A DNA stretch of 64,000 nucleotides from Gibbula magus. Taxonomy: Eukaryota > Mollusca > Gastropoda > Trochida > Trochidae. Position 1 is the stretch's first letter. Each line of letters begins with the position of its first letter. The DNA lies in assembly GCA_936450465.1 (NCBI GenBank), contig OW388297.1:26368387-26432386 (forward strand), written 5' to 3'. Of this stretch, positions 24,181-36,270 are shown piece by piece. The notes under the pieces were generated by a model. That model was not told where the DNA came from and searched no databases. It saw nothing but the letters and a program-made list of their open reading frames with translations. The translations under genes and the position numbers were made by a program.

Positions 24181-24279
24181 GTATACGCAGGAAAGCAAAT
24201 ATTCTAATATTAACACTATGCAAGCACGGTAGTTCCAAGCAGATTCAACAAGCTCCTCGTCAGCAAACGTGAATTTCAA
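21151..24279 (-). CDS. LINE ORF2: partial endonuclease, reverse transcriptase
   Basis: An open frame of 1,042 codons. Homology to LINE ORF2 starts around codon 37, so the first residues (about 24170-24279) come from flanking DNA and include a fortuitous ATG. The remaining endonuclease part keeps DFTFV, VIDYCF and VDHSMLEW but lacks the upstream GDFN segment, so nicking activity should be lost. Reverse transcriptase motifs are complete: LNYRGITLA, DEQNGFRRGRS, VDFRKAYD, GLKQGCILSPMLF and YADD (plus-strand 22354-22365). A C-terminal putative zinc segment has LCFHCKN followed by EDEKHVLLSCP. The absence of stops or frameshifts over 3 kb suggests recent insertion. It is not a host gene. Confidence 0.92.
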   Translation of the reverse strand: MKFTFADEELVESAWNYRACIVLILEYLLSCVYFIDFIEGVDSIPERHVLDYTVNNNGRLCIDFLIRANMCMLNGRNASMNDFTFVSQQGTSVIDYCFIPYESLLNFSDFNVVRPSTLVERSGCVGVIDGSALLKVDHSMLEWTMKVDFIQRPLGEGGEIDMSNDTERTGIYSTSKPPSDFLTSGAAQMALADIIERLESSVKDQTSIDRHYNELLEVVYREMDDKLPLRKGRSVEEGFRNKRRRVKQPWWNENLNRKWNEMCKAERVWVRNKDERKKENKERYIALRKDFDRNVQRCKRTYRKKMHQELEEMCEENNDQLWKKIGKIGVGSERQKGIPMEVVREDGSVTTDKHVVLETWKSAYETLLNPVETDLDEIDVDVPDLEDETFNASISLYEIRRALVKAKSGKAPGFDGIPVQLLKGEAILHILHKLFSVCFETSNIPIQWCKGIICPIPKSSSLDPRQPLNYRGITLAPAIYKLYCSVLNERLTTWTERNDIICDEQNGFRRGRSTTDHISTLTSIIETRKLEKKSTFVAFVDFRKAYDGIRREMLWYKLTEAGIGGKMFKAVKSIYQNVQCAVRVNHSNTEWFNVRQGLKQGCILSPMLFNIYINDLISTLKGLGIGIHCGEDLVSVLAYADDVALLAETEEDLNSLLSVLDIWCGNNKMVVNQDKSNVIHFRGASVTKTETAFICGDKTLNIVDSYQYLGVLLTEHLDYSRMTKAATKSASRALGLLIAKTKSFGDLPFNVYSKLYDSIVWPILSYGASIWGTKVHSSVNALHHRAIRFYLGLGKYAPNLAVNGDSGWVPPEVRQWTSVARHWARLTNTNARRINKRIFLWAKGFSLKNWNYRVRNFLLNNNLGHLIMHDGAIEKGLFIKSVQDTVYNKYKQTWEETVTSEATHRGSSKLQYYKKIKSEYDQESYICRPIPRQHRSALAKFRMGVAPLRIETGRYENIPRELRLCFHCKNVIEDEKHVLLSCPLYDNMRFNLINKCNSLWIDFTILTESEQYIRILSTDDLTFYCARTCYDILSTRRSILYN

Positions 24280-24280
24280 T

Positions 24281-25355
24281 CACAAATGTCAACTGACAAA
24301 TATTACACGCATAAAACACAGGTCCCATGCGTTGCTTACACAGCATGCATAAATGAACGATGATGCTCTTCAATCATTAAACTTCACATTTGGAATAAAC
24401 AGTGAATCACTCCGATATGCATATAGCTTTGTTGCTTCGAGATCAAAACATGTGGTTGAATATATACTATCAGAATATATACAAAAGTTATATATGTCTT
24501 TCTTTATTTTTGTATTGACTTGATAATTGCTGCTCACGTGAAACAACGATGTGGAGATACACCTTGATTTTGTTTAGCAATTGATAAAAGGTTTTTCGAG
24601 GTTTTTTTACTTTCATGAACGAATATTGATATTTGTGATATAAGAAGACACGTGGGACCGATTACATGCGTTATCCAAAATCATTTGACATTAGTTTTCA
24701 AAGGATATGTACATCATTGCATAGAATTCATGCGGAACAGTGTGACCTCAGACCAATTCATCAGGTTTTGAGATCACCGGATTGTTATCAATGTATTTGA
24801 TAATATCGGAACATTGTGATGTGGTGTAGTTGGTGATGCCAGGTCACTGAGCGAAGTAATTATACTCTCACACCACTATGACACCAGTGATTTCTTCAGT
24901 TAGTTGGATGAGGACTGTGTCATATTGAACACATTTGTAAGACCTGACATTGACGTCTTACGTAACAAATAGACACTAATATGAAATGCGTTGTTATTTC
25001 TCAGCCCTCTAATCTCTCTAAAAGTTCATTTTGGGAATCAATTTGCACTGCAACTGTTATCTCGAAATGCTGGAATTTAAAAATTCAATACAGTCGTTTG
25101 TATTTGGTGCTTACGTCTGTCCATTTGCAATAGTGTATGTGGTAGTGAAGGCCATGATGTCTAAAGAATCTGTGAATGGAAGAAGCGTTTTTTAAACATG
25201 ATTGCTTCAAACATAGGAAATCTAAGATCATTAACTATAAAATATATGCACTGGTGGATAAAGGTACATGATAACGATAACGGTATCATGCTGATGTCAG
25301 TCAATAATATGATATGAAAGTATGTAGTTAAAACCTTCTCAGAGCACACGAATCC
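24281..25355. other. Intergenic, nothing recognised
   Basis: AT-rich sequence without supportable features. Confidence 0.4.
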
Positions 25356-25717
25356 TTAAAGGGGCAGTAGCACGTTTTTTTGTTAAATAAGTTGATGAAA
25401 TGTATTTGAAAAATAATGTCACTAATTGTTAAATACTCTTCTCTCTTCAGAAAATCAAGTTAAAAAATGAGTGTACATGGTTCCGTAAAGCCATGGGAAT
25501 CGTTTATGTCCTTTGAAATAATAAAATGTGTTCACAATAAAATGGCCGCCATGCAATTTTTGCATTATACGCAACACCGTTATTACTAATACGGATAATT
25601 GGTTTGTGTAATAAAATGTTTTACCCTCTAAAGTCTATATAAATGACATAAACTATCATTACAAATGGGAAATTTGAAAAAATAAAATTTGAAAAAAACG
25701 TGCTACTGCCCCTTTAA
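25356..25717. mobile_element. TTAA MITE, 362 bp (family 2)
   Basis: Perfect inverted ends TTAAAGGGGCAGTAGCACG, continuing as a T-run and ending with a poly-A run, CGTGCTACTGCCCC and TTTAA. TTAA is present at both borders. The interior includes GTACATGGTTCCGTAAAGCC, shared with 32893-33260. Related copies lie at 46685-47507 and 59591 onward. Confidence 0.9.
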
Positions 25718-25916
25718 AGTCATCCGTGATACTGATAACAAAACTTACAATTTAAAGGAAAAGTGTACAGTAACAGTTTTTAACTTATTTTATATGTACA
25801 TGTATCTACTCAGATATTTTATTTCAATCATTTCACACATCGTTGATATTTAACAGAGTTGGAATCGGGTGAATAAGGTTTTGAAGCCTGTTACAAGAGT
25901 ATTTCGTTTGCACAGT

Positions 25917-26043
25917 GTCTTGTATTTTGCTGGAAGAAATCCGGCAACGCAATTATGGCTGTGATATGCAGGAAACATGCAAGTGATGACTGGACTTCGC
26001 AAACTAGGGAACCTCTCTTAATCACAATCTAGCATTGAACCGT
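25917..26043 (-). repeat. SINE body remnant
   Basis: Weakly but collinearly similar to the bodies of the SINE copies at 39278-39530 and 48352-48632: CCGGCAACGCAATTATGGCT, then GCAAACTAGGGAACC, then TAGCATTGAACC. It has no tRNA-like head. Confidence 0.45.
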
Positions 26044-28744
26044 TCTCTATGCGCCAAGCTTTTTGTAAAATTATTCTGATGAATTACTTGAGATACTCAA
26101 CATCAAACACACGATGAAAAGTTGATAACCTTCTTTTTCTTTTCAATATGTTGACTTCAAAATGCATGTGTACAATACAATAAACAGAACCAAGGAAACA
26201 AATGACATCAAATTAATTAGGATGCCTAACATCCAACAGAAGATAAGGAGTTTGTGAACTATTGGTGACTGTGGTCCGTTCAGGTTACATCATTACATTT
26301 CTATTTTGATCGTAAGTGTCAACATGAGTTTTCAGTTTCAAATGAATCTGATTTGAGCTCGCTAATGACGACAAGGGACCACCAACTTTGACGTCTTCAG
26401 ATCCCTATCATGTATCATACAGTAGAAATAACTAATTTTCTGACACGGCCATGGTATTCATTTAATTCAGTTCGTGCTGTTTTGAAGTGACTGATTATAT
26501 AGAATTGGCCATTCGTTTAATTTGAAAATTTTGAATACAGATGTTTCCTCCTTTATCAAGTAGGGAGATAACTTTTCACTTTAACAAAGAATGAAAGTAC
26601 ATGTTAATACATGATCATCGTGTGTACTTGAAGGGGGAATTCAAGAAGCCTACATGTTATATATGTTGCTAACTCTGTTCCAGATCGTTTTGTTTACTTA
26701 CTTACTAACTTACTAACGGTACTTTAGTAATGTTTTTATTATGTATATGTTATCTGAATATGTCCATTGAAACTTTGCTCCTTACTTTAAATTAACGACA
26801 CCCTTTCCTCAATAAATGTCTCTTGACTACCCAGATGAAACAAAGAATTCAATGTTTAATATCATTCCTCACAAAAAACTATTTCCTCTTCAAATCATAT
26901 TGTGAATTTTATATACATGGTTATGCTGAATTTCGTATGATCGAATTCACTTATTTATTTGTTGGTTAATTTCTGTTTCCATGATGTTCAATGTGGCATA
27001 TAAACAGTATAGTTTAGAACAGTACACACATCTGATGTGTTCCTTTCGTCAACATGTAGCGTGTGTTGGATATGAATGTATATGTTCTACTTTGTGCTGT
27101 AAACCTTTGCAATAAAGAAGTTTTCATTCAGAATTAATTGAAGTTTGTTGTTGTGAAAGCATATCTTTAAATTAATTTCTAAATTTTAATTTAAATTCTG
27201 ATGCCCTTTCAGTTTTTACTTAGAATCAATTTGAATTTCAAATAAAACAAATGCATTCATTAGAATTAACAGCTCCCAAAACCAACATGCTAAATACTGA
27301 TTTGTTTGGGTTAAATTACACGGATTGGAATTCAAAATACGCATCACACTTCTGAAAACAAAATTTTTCTGATTAAATTTTCTGTTTTCTCATTAATATC
27401 AATTGACTTAACAAAACCACTCTGACATTTCAATAATGCTTTTTAAGAGATTTGTTTAGTTTAGTTTTTTAGTTTTTAGATCTCGATAAGCTGAATCAGC
27501 AACACGTTTACTGGCAGTAAGCTACAATGATATAAGATGAGTTATGTAATTGCTAAAACAAATGTTGAGAAAATATCGCTATTTTTCTCTAAATCAAGGA
27601 TAGATGTCTTGTTTTGATAAATCGCCATGGCCTTGGGCAAATTCCTATGTATTTGGTCCTGTAAAAAGAATTGCCATCAATCAACTACAAGGTACATTGT
27701 AGAAGCTTCTCTCTGCAGATATCAAATTACATTAAAATCGAGGTTGTTAACGTAATTAACTTAACAAATTAGGACTGTTTACTTTTCACGGGTACAGTAA
27801 AAGGAAATTTTAAATCAAATATACATTCTAGCACAATTTTTAACAGCAGTTATCTTTTATTGATATTTTCCTTTTTGATTTCTGATTTGGTTTATATATG
27901 TGTGTTTGTCTATTTAGCCACTAAAGAACTCTTAAATATATGTGTAGCTTGACCATATGACCCCAAGCATTATTTATCTGCACAATATATGATTTAGATA
28001 GTGTTACTTAGAGATGTATCTACACGATATTTACATAACGATATTATTAATCGATAACATTTATTAACACGTCATAAAAATTTCAGTGTATATATTACAC
28101 ATTTGTAAATGATGAGCAGACGCTCTACCAACTGTACTTCATCCCCGGTATAATATATAATTATCTAACCGTATAACTCTTTAAGAGAGAATACTCATTA
28201 TGAATAATTTATATGATACAGTTTAGTATCACGGAATATTGCAAGTACAAGGTCTCTTCCAATGTAATATGATATAAATACGGTAATTCTAGCTAAATGT
28301 GATTAGTTAGATGTAATTTGATATTGGCGAGATGTTCAGAGACTGGTATAGACACCGGACATTTAGATAATTACATTAGAAAGTACGTTATGTGATAGCT
28401 GTGTATACTCGAAGGAGAATTGAGCTCAATAATTTCTTCTGTTAACGAGTGTTGTCATTTTAATTAATTATGCTTTTCTTGCTTTATGTAGTAATACAAT
28501 TGACATGGGATATTTCAAATAGACTGTTTTCATCATCCATTAATAGCTCATCAAATTACTGTTGGATGTTGTTGATGACGTCATAGAAAATACACTATTT
28601 TCACATTCATCAATCATTGTCAGACTTTGAGACCAAATTCATGTGTATTCATGAAAACGTTTGAACATTTGCAAATGTTTTCATTCTATTATTCAATAAA
28701 ATGTTTCGGATCAACTCAAGCCTATAGAGGAATATGTATTTATT
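26044..28744. other. Intergenic, little recognised
   Basis: AT-rich. About 26310-26420 is a dispersed repeat with a partner near 9090. At about 28105-28145 a short reverse-complement stretch resembles a tRNA D-arm (AGTACAGTTGGTAGAGCG) but has no matching T-arm. Confidence 0.4.
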
Positions 28745-29050
28745 GAAAATACGTAAGATGATCATAACAAGATATTTCCAATCATACTGATCTCTTATTT
28801 CCTCAAAGTCAATTCAAGAATGTGATAACCCAGCACAGCATGGTTGCTTAGCCGATTTGCAGCCTCCCGGATACAGACTGATTTAAAGCTAAATATATAT
28901 CTCAAGAGTTAGCCTCTCAGCATGAATGTGTCAACGGTAGAAAGACGAAATCGATAGAAGGAGAAGCCTAACTCTATTACAAGTCAATATAGAATTCATG
29001 TGGCTGAAACTGTATAGGAATTTTGACGCCATATACACTTGATTCTGATT
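28745..29050 (-). repeat. Interspersed repeat B, copy 2 (inverted)
   Basis: Reverse complement of about 5980-6300, with the CAGCACAGCATGGTTGCTTA, GGATACAGACTGATTTAAA and GACGAAATCGAT blocks conserved. Confidence 0.65.
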
Positions 29051-29344
29051 CACTATAACAATATGCATTCCTATTAATTCCGTCTAAAGTCTACAAGTGT
29101 GAATAAAAATGTTTCCATCCAAAAAGCATGCTTTATTCATGTATTCCACTTTCAAACGCCCTTCAAACATAAATTTGTTAATATAATGAAGTGCTTCTCG
29201 TCGAGTTATTACATGAAACTTATATTCAAAGAAAGTTAAGCTCAGTTCGCTTCACTTATGCATTGTTATGATGATGACAAGACTCAAATCACTCACCTCA
29301 TTGTCCATCCTTTGACTGTACCTTATGTACATAAGTATATCAAG

Positions 29345-29722
29345 ACAAAGGTGATATATGATATATGTGGTGGTACGTGGTCCTGTGCATAACTTAGTCG
29401 ACCACTATCAGTGAAGTTCAGCAACAAGGGGCGAAGCTCGCTGGGTGGGTGGGTCATCCAGAAGTTTCAAGGGTTGATTTTCTGCCCCACACTGAGACAT
29501 GAGTTGAGAGACTTATGGTGTCACCCTGGGTAATTGACTTTATTCAAAATGTGTCTCTGTTCACCCAGCAGCAAATGGGTACCTGGCAATGGCTGTAGAG
29601 GTGACCTTCTAGCGGCACGTACATCAGCTTGGGTTAGATCAGGGTAATAATACTCTTATAGCAACCACCGAGTGGATGGATAAGTGCGCTCTACAAATGG
29701 ACATATTATTATTATTATTGCA
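29345..29722 (+). repeat. 5S rRNA-derived SINE with (ATT)n tail
   Basis: The segment AAGTTCAGCAACAAGGGGC followed by GGGTGGGTGGGTCATCC resembles the internal promoter part of eukaryotic 5S rRNA (AAGCTAAGCA, then GATGGGNGACC). It is followed by a body containing GTTCACCCAGCAGCAAATGG and GTACCTGG, an AAGTGCGCTCTACAAATG block and a short ATT repeat. That order is the layout of a SINE3-type element, in which RNA polymerase III uses the 5S-like promoter. A fragment of the body lies inverted near 57165-57195. The first third of the 5S part is poorly matched, so it is old or truncated. Confidence 0.6.
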
Positions 29723-30099
29723 TATAAACAGAACTGAAAATATTCAAATCATTGTGTACAGTTTCTTTCAGACAAGTTATTAACCTTTTCGGAACTAAGC
29801 TCTAAAGCCTGCATCGATCCCCTATCTACAATGTCAAGAATATATATTTAACACATGGTTCTGTACTTGTCACATTTTGATTGAATTGGCAATCATGCCC
29901 TTGTGGTACCCTATGCGCCATAATTAAAGTCATAGTACATTTGTTTGTAAGAACTCATCATTCTTTTAAATACATAAGATTTTATAAATAGGATTCAAAA
30001 TTCGTATTTTAATGAAAAAGATTACCCTATGAGTGAAAAGGTATGTATGATTATGATGTGACCTCACCAGTAATCAGGGTATATATTGTTTGATGTTAA
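29723..30099. other. Intergenic, nothing recognised
   Basis: No supportable feature. Confidence 0.4.
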
Positions 30100-31075
30100 A
30101 GACTGAAATAGATGTTCTCCAGATTACCTTTGACATGACCTTGAAAAGTCGCACGGACACCAAAATTTTTCAGTGTCAGTGCTTAAAGAATCACAATAAC
30201 TGCAATGATTTTGTTGAGGAGGTGATTCCACCCATTTAAATGGTGTTGACATATTTCCTAAATCATGATACAATATTGTAAAAACAATTCGTGAGAAAAA
30301 AATATTTTCTTCTAAAATTACTTTGCTTGCATATAAAGAACTAATACACAAAGAATTATAATATATCCTTATCCGTACCCTTTCCCTCAACCAAACCATT
30401 AATACAGTCTAGGTATAACGAGTTTTCTCACTCACTCAAGCTTGCTCCACACTGGTACTGGTAATCTGCTATGCAGTGCACAAGGTAGCATGATATCATC
30501 ATATTATATCACAATATGTAGCTCTAATGATAAGGGTTCTTATCTGGCATAATATTTTAATTTAAATGTCTTTATGTCTTGTTTAATTTGAAATTGTGCT
30601 TGGAATTGGGCTCATTTTAAAATTGGCATGGTTAAAACCAACAGTATTATGTTGGACATCTGAAAAAAAGTCATCTAAGGGGTCCCCCACTTTGAATTAA
30701 GACACCAATTATACAACCATTACATACTTTTAGAGGTAGGGTTATGAAATGTACCAGACCTAGTTTCCATTCAACAAAGATCATGTTTTCATATTTCGTT
30801 TTAAGATTTTAGAGTGCCAGCTGCTTTCGGAGAAGAAGTCGTTGAAATATTTCACTAATTGTGCTTGCCATGCCCATATTTGAGGGACAAATCTTTATAT
30901 ACAAACTATCCCCTAGGTGCAAGGAACGTACCAACACAATTTCTGCTTTTTGATATAGCGGTTCTAGAGGACAAGTCGAAAATGTGAAAAGATTACAGAT
31001 GATGCCCGACGGCCGGACGTCAGACATAGGCCCATGCCATAAGCCCATCTGGCCTTTCAGGCCTGATGAGCTACT
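30100..31075 (+). repeat. Interspersed repeat R, near full length
   Basis: Collinear with 62969-63952. The GACACCAAAATT-CAGTGTCAGTGC block, the CCTAAATCATG block and the CGTACCCTTTCCCTC-type block occur in order. The 3' end is a GGACG, then CATGCCATAAGCCCATC, then GGCCTTTCAGGCCTGATGAG terminus. The internal palindrome GGCCTTTCAGGCC-like end is a family hallmark. No open frame of note. Class unknown. Confidence 0.65.
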
Positions 31076-32892
31076 ATCAAAGAACTAACGACTAATTAAA
31101 TTCGTATTACAACTATAATCCAAGTACATTCAATAATATACATAAGCAACTATTCGTGTTACTAGAATGTCCTTACTGCTGGATATACAAGATAGGTAAT
31201 TGTAAACATAATGATTCGTTTTTATTAAAATTTATGAAATATGGAAATTATGTAAGTGTAGCAAAATTATTACTGACGTCATAAAACAAGCTTAAAAGAC
31301 CCTTTTGGTTCTCTTTGGTCAAACGACGATTTCTTAGAAATAAAAACAGATAATGTTTTGAAATTTCAAATGTTGTTAAGTTGGCTTCTGAAGACATTAT
31401 ATAACTTTATTTTAGTCGTATGTTTCGCTCGTGGATTTTGTATGGTGTCCTTTCATTATTGATAGACAGAAGGACAAACAAATGACCTTCGAATATAATT
31501 AAAGGTGTTCGTTTCGTGGTTTTGGCTTGAATGAAAACTTGAAAAATATGTTATATTCCTTTGCCCTGGTCACATATTTATCCAACATTATTTACAAAAG
31601 TAGTAAAGACAAATGACCTTTGAATATACTTAATGTGTTTTCTTTGTGGTTTTGGTTTGAATGTAGTCGTGCAATTTGAAAACAAGTTAAATTTCTCTAT
31701 TTCCGTCGCATCAGTTCAGAACAGCTCCCATCATCCATAAAACTGAAATCGAATATTCGATGATTACATAATCTCATCTTGGCTTTTAATCACTGAAGTA
31801 TTGATTTTTCGTTTATGTTTTGTTTGTCTCTCATCGTAGGGTGGAATTCTAATTCAAATGCCTTCCTTCAATATGAATTATGATGTTTATCAGTTTAGAT
31901 ATCCAAAACTTTCTCAGTATTACCAATGTATATAAATTGACATTCTCTGCCCACGGAGGTTACTCAATCGTTCGGATCGAAGAACTGAGTGAATATCCTC
32001 AGTCCAAAGAGAATAATACACTGACACAAAACATTATGCCCATATTTTTTCCGTTTTGAAAATTACATGTTATCAAACATCTTTATAACCTATAACATTA
32101 CACAACCCTGTATCATGCCATCTGTTCTGAAGTGTTTATAGGTAATACACAAAGAAACGTCATGTGAATGATGTCAATCAATACATTCTATACACATATG
32201 TCAAAATTAATGGTCATATTTTCACCTAATGTATGTCAGCATTGTTTACTAGATCTTCGTTTCGACATTCTGTTAAGCTGCAATCAAGGGTACAGAATAT
32301 TTTGATACGAAAATAATGGCGCATGAGCACATCTTCAAAAGAAAATTAGACATTATTTGACTAAGCATTTTCATGTTAAGGGGCTTGCTTGCAGTCTCGA
32401 TTTTCGATTTAGCAACTCTGGTTGCGTGCTGTGACATATTCAGAAAAAACATCATCAAACTAAATTTAAGTAACAAGAATGAAATCTGACAGACCTGAAC
32501 CATGACTTAACATTGATATTTTTAGTTGCATTCAGTTTAGATTTACCATGTTGCTAGTCAACATATACGAATGAAATGGGAAAATATATTCTCTAAATAT
32601 TCCTTTCAGAATGTGTTTATTCATAAATATCAGTCGATTCGACAGCTGTCATCAAAACCTGCAGTTTCATGAATAAATGCATATTGGCTGATAAAGAACA
32701 CTAAAAATGACAAAATAGAAAGCCCACAATTCTAAATTGAATAGCCTCGCAGGATTTAGATTGTATCCTTCGTGAGACAGATAACAAGACATGTATCGAG
32801 ACGACTGTGAAACTTGATTATCATTATTATTAGTAAATGATCTGGTTGATATCCATTCTCAGAATGGAAGCTTTTTTAAATAATCCACAATT
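31076..32892. other. Intergenic with one old tandem duplication
   Basis: At about 31480-31680, ACAAATGACCTT, GAATATA, TTAA-TGTT, GTGGTTTTGG and TTGAATG recur at a spacing near 135 bp. About 31945-31995 (ATTCTCTGCCCACGGAGGTT) has a partner near 42270. Otherwise nothing is recognised. Confidence 0.45.
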
Positions 32893-33260
32893 TTAAGGTG
32901 CTGTAGCACGTCGTTCTTCCTAAATTAAGGTGCTCTCACGAAAATGTTAATTGGTGATACCAATGACTAAATAAACCTCCTGAATCAATAATAAGAGTTC
33001 CAAAACGAATGTACATGGTTCCGTTAAGCCATATGAATATACAAATCTACGTGTCACACTGAAGAGTTCAGTAGATGTGTCGCTGTACAAGTCGAACCAC
33101 TTTCTTGGATATTTCTATGGAGTTTTCAATGGATAGGGCTTATCGTTTGGTGTAATGATATGTTTTACCCTCCAACATTACATTATATTGTACAAACTTT
33201 AATCATAAATGGCAAATTTGAGAAAACATAAATTGCAAAAACGTGCTAAAGCGCATTTAA
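32893..33260. mobile_element. TTAA MITE, 368 bp (family 2)
   Basis: Ends TTAAGGTGCTGTAGCACG and CGTGCTAAAGCGCATTTAA form an imperfect inverted pair with TTAA at both borders. The interior shares GTACATGGTTCCGTTAAGCC with 25356-25717. Confidence 0.85.
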
Positions 33261-35239
33261 AGCGTTGTCGGTGTCTGGGAAAGTCACTACATTCTCTGGG
33301 AACTATATGAGAACATAGACGCGAGGGGTGAACTCATTTAACAATGTGATAGCTCCCCTTTTAGTGTTAACCGGGTCAAATAAGTAGCTTTCTTTATGAA
33401 TAAATGCTCAACATTTTGTAAATGTGTAACATGTAGGCAGTTCAGAATTTGATAACTATATAGGCTATAGAGACGCAATATGAGACGCATATAAACATAT
33501 GTCTACAAACACCAAAACTGTTTGTCAGCATTTAATATTTCCGTTTGTAGTCAGATGAAAACACTGAATATATTACATAAGCTAACATGGGTGAGCTACA
33601 TTATTGGAAACAATACATCCATTATTTAACCATTCTTTCACTTTATTGCTCACAATCATACTATAGGGAAGATCATGAATCATGATCACACATGTATGTT
33701 ATATCGGCAGAATTAAACATTTGAGCTGTAATGTTCGAATCAGGTACTTACAAGAATGAAAAAATCAACCGAAAGGTTTTTCTTAAAAATTGAATTTTAA
33801 ATCGATTAAATTCATCCCAAATGGTGACGCTAATGAAGACACATTCATTGATTTAAAGTTGATTAGGACCTTTAAGATGGCACAGTCATACAGAACAAAA
33901 GATCGTTTGCATCACATGATGGTTATAAAACGTATTAATCGATAAAGCAGCACGAAGATGAGAAAATGAGGAATTTGAAATGTTGATAATAAGACTGCCA
34001 TTGCGCCATTTCAACTTTTGTTCCATGCATTTGTGAAAAATATCCTTTTAGTATTGACGTAATATCGTGTTTTTGTGTTGTTGTTATTGGGAAATTGGCC
34101 TAACATATAAATGGCCATTTCAATTGATATCATGTTTGGATTGATTGCATTCATTATGCATTTTATCATTAAACTTTTAAAGAGAATTTCAGAATTGTTT
34201 AATCATGCTCACATTATAAACGCTTCCGAACTTTCTTAATATCTAATGTGATTTTTTTCCATCTGCGTAATTGCAAATGATCATGTATCTGTTAGAGTGT
34301 TGCTGGCGTTAAAACTGAAATTTATTGCGTATAATGGTATGTTTTAAATGTTGACAAGATGTATTTGAAATGTCATCCAAACGAGATTTAATTTGATTAA
34401 AAAAGCAACCCTCGGATGAACAGCTTAACCGATACAACTCTTGCATAAATAGAGTATATTATATTCGTAACCATGTCATGCTATATTTATGACACGAGTG
34501 CCTGAATGTTGGTAAAGCTAAAGAGTTAAGGCGAGGGATATACCGATAGTCAGGCAGAGTGTAGTACATGTGTGATATGGACACGAAAACTTTTTTTAAT
34601 TAATTCCAAAGTCATGAAACTGAGGGGTATACGCAATAATCAAACATCAAGTTAAGGTTCACTACCCAACGTCACCTTATTTAGTACGCAACGTCATAGA
34701 TGAAAAGTGAAAGTGATATTTGTCCTTTGAGCATCGTATAAAAAATATGCACCCCTGATATGATTGTCTGGTGGAGAATAACTGATAAGTAACAACGGCC
34801 TTAGAGTAATCGAAAATATCAAATAGAAGAGATGCTTGTCTATATAAAACATCATATCTGACATCTAAAGATTTGGTTGCAGGACAGACATGTACCTGAA
34901 ACCTTGTATTCAGCCATTTATTTACAGCAAATATTCATCATTATTCCTACTTTGGCAAATAATTATTTGGTTGCAGGGGATAAAATGGTGTGTTGACAAG
35001 CACATCGGATTAGTTTGGGTGCAGAGGTTTTCAAATTTACTAAATTTGTTGAAAACACGATTTAATAAACAGATTCATTTTGGCAAATTCTCTCTCGCTA
35101 AGTGTATGACGTAATGAAGCCAGTGTATGTAACGCATCCTCCAATCGACTTATTCCATGTAAACCGTTTCCAACAAAATATTAAATTCATATTTAGTAAT
35201 TCTTGTTGCTTTTATTCGCGTTTCTAAATAGAAACTATT
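33261..35239. other. Intergenic, nothing recognised
   Basis: AT-rich sequence with no supportable feature. Confidence 0.4.
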
Positions 35240-35700
35240 CATTGAAATAACTTATTGCTACAGACAGACGTGTTTTATTCAGTAAAAAGCCATTGGCCCA
35301 AAATACGGACATATATCAAACATATATTGCATGAGCTTTACAAAAAAAAATCAGAATATTTTTTATTTTTCTTGCATGATATAAAAATAGGCATAACTTA
35401 TTTATACCATTTATATTTGTTGAAGACATGAGATTTACAAAACTGTATTGTGATAATGGGTGTCTCAAATGTTCATCAAGAAATGTATTCCTTATATCTA
35501 GGTAGGCCTCACAATAAAGTAGGAAATGTACTTCATCTTCAATTTGATTAAGATTATATTTTTTACAAAAAGTAAGACTCTTAATTCATAGGTGACATTG
35601 CTATATCTATCAGTCTCTGAACTAAGTTAAATCTACCACATCTAAAATTATCAAACGGTTTTTTAAACGAGAAAAAAGTGAGCATGGCTCATATTTCCCC
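35240..35700 (-). pseudogene. LINE 3' end, ORF2 C-terminal remnant
   Basis: Read on the minus strand, the segment near 35560-35480 encodes IEDEVHFLLYCEAYLDIR. This is the histidine-cysteine end of the zinc-binding motif found at LINE ORF2 C-termini, and it is followed by about 50 more open codons and then stops. Upstream the frame is broken. It is different from both larger LINEs, so it is a third lineage. 5'-truncated and inactive. Confidence 0.65.
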
Positions 35701-35914
35701 GCCTTCCGCTATCCGTCCATTGAGAATTATAGATGTCAAGGGTACTGTGTTTAAAAAAAAGATTCAAGCATCATAATATTGTCCGAAATAGTTTTTGGGA
35801 CTGACTTTGTTATTACAAAATTTCATTCACCCAGAATTTTTTTTTTTTCAGGTAACTTAATTGTTCCCATTAGGGCATCACAGTGGTAAATTAATTAATT
35901 TAATTCAATTACAG

Positions 35915-36270
35915 ATTCAAAGGCAATAACTCCTTAAAAATAATATTTCAGAACTGGACTTTGAACTCGATGAAGAGTATCATCTGGACTACCTACGTGT
36001 TAAGTGTCATTCACCTAGATGTAATAGTTACCGAGAAAACTTGGAGCATCACAGTTCTTTTAGTACTAAGTTCAATTTCGGATTCAAGGGCCATAACTCC
36101 GTAAAAAAAATATTTCGGAACTGGTTTTCGAACTTGGCAAAGAGTATGGTCATGAGTACTCACAAGCAAATTTTCATTCACCTAGGTTCAATAGTTTCCG
36201 AGAAAACTTGTCCGGATTGGTTACAATAAAGTCCAAAAAGTGACGTTTCCATGGAAACGACAAACAATTT
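35915..36270 (+). repeat. Tandem pair of CCATAACTCC repeat units
   Basis: Two units of about 167 bp. Each has GG-CAATAACTCC or GGCCATAACTCC, AATATTTC-GAACTGG, AAGAGTATG, CATTCACCTAG and CCGAGAAAACTTG in order. A GACGGAAGGACGGACGGACT stretch follows at about 36376, as in repeat R. This resembles a widespread mollusc repeat (from memory of family style, not a search). Confidence 0.65.

Noticed and set aside
28100..28150. A tRNA gene on the minus strand
   Set aside because: Only a D-arm-like A box is present; there is no T-arm.
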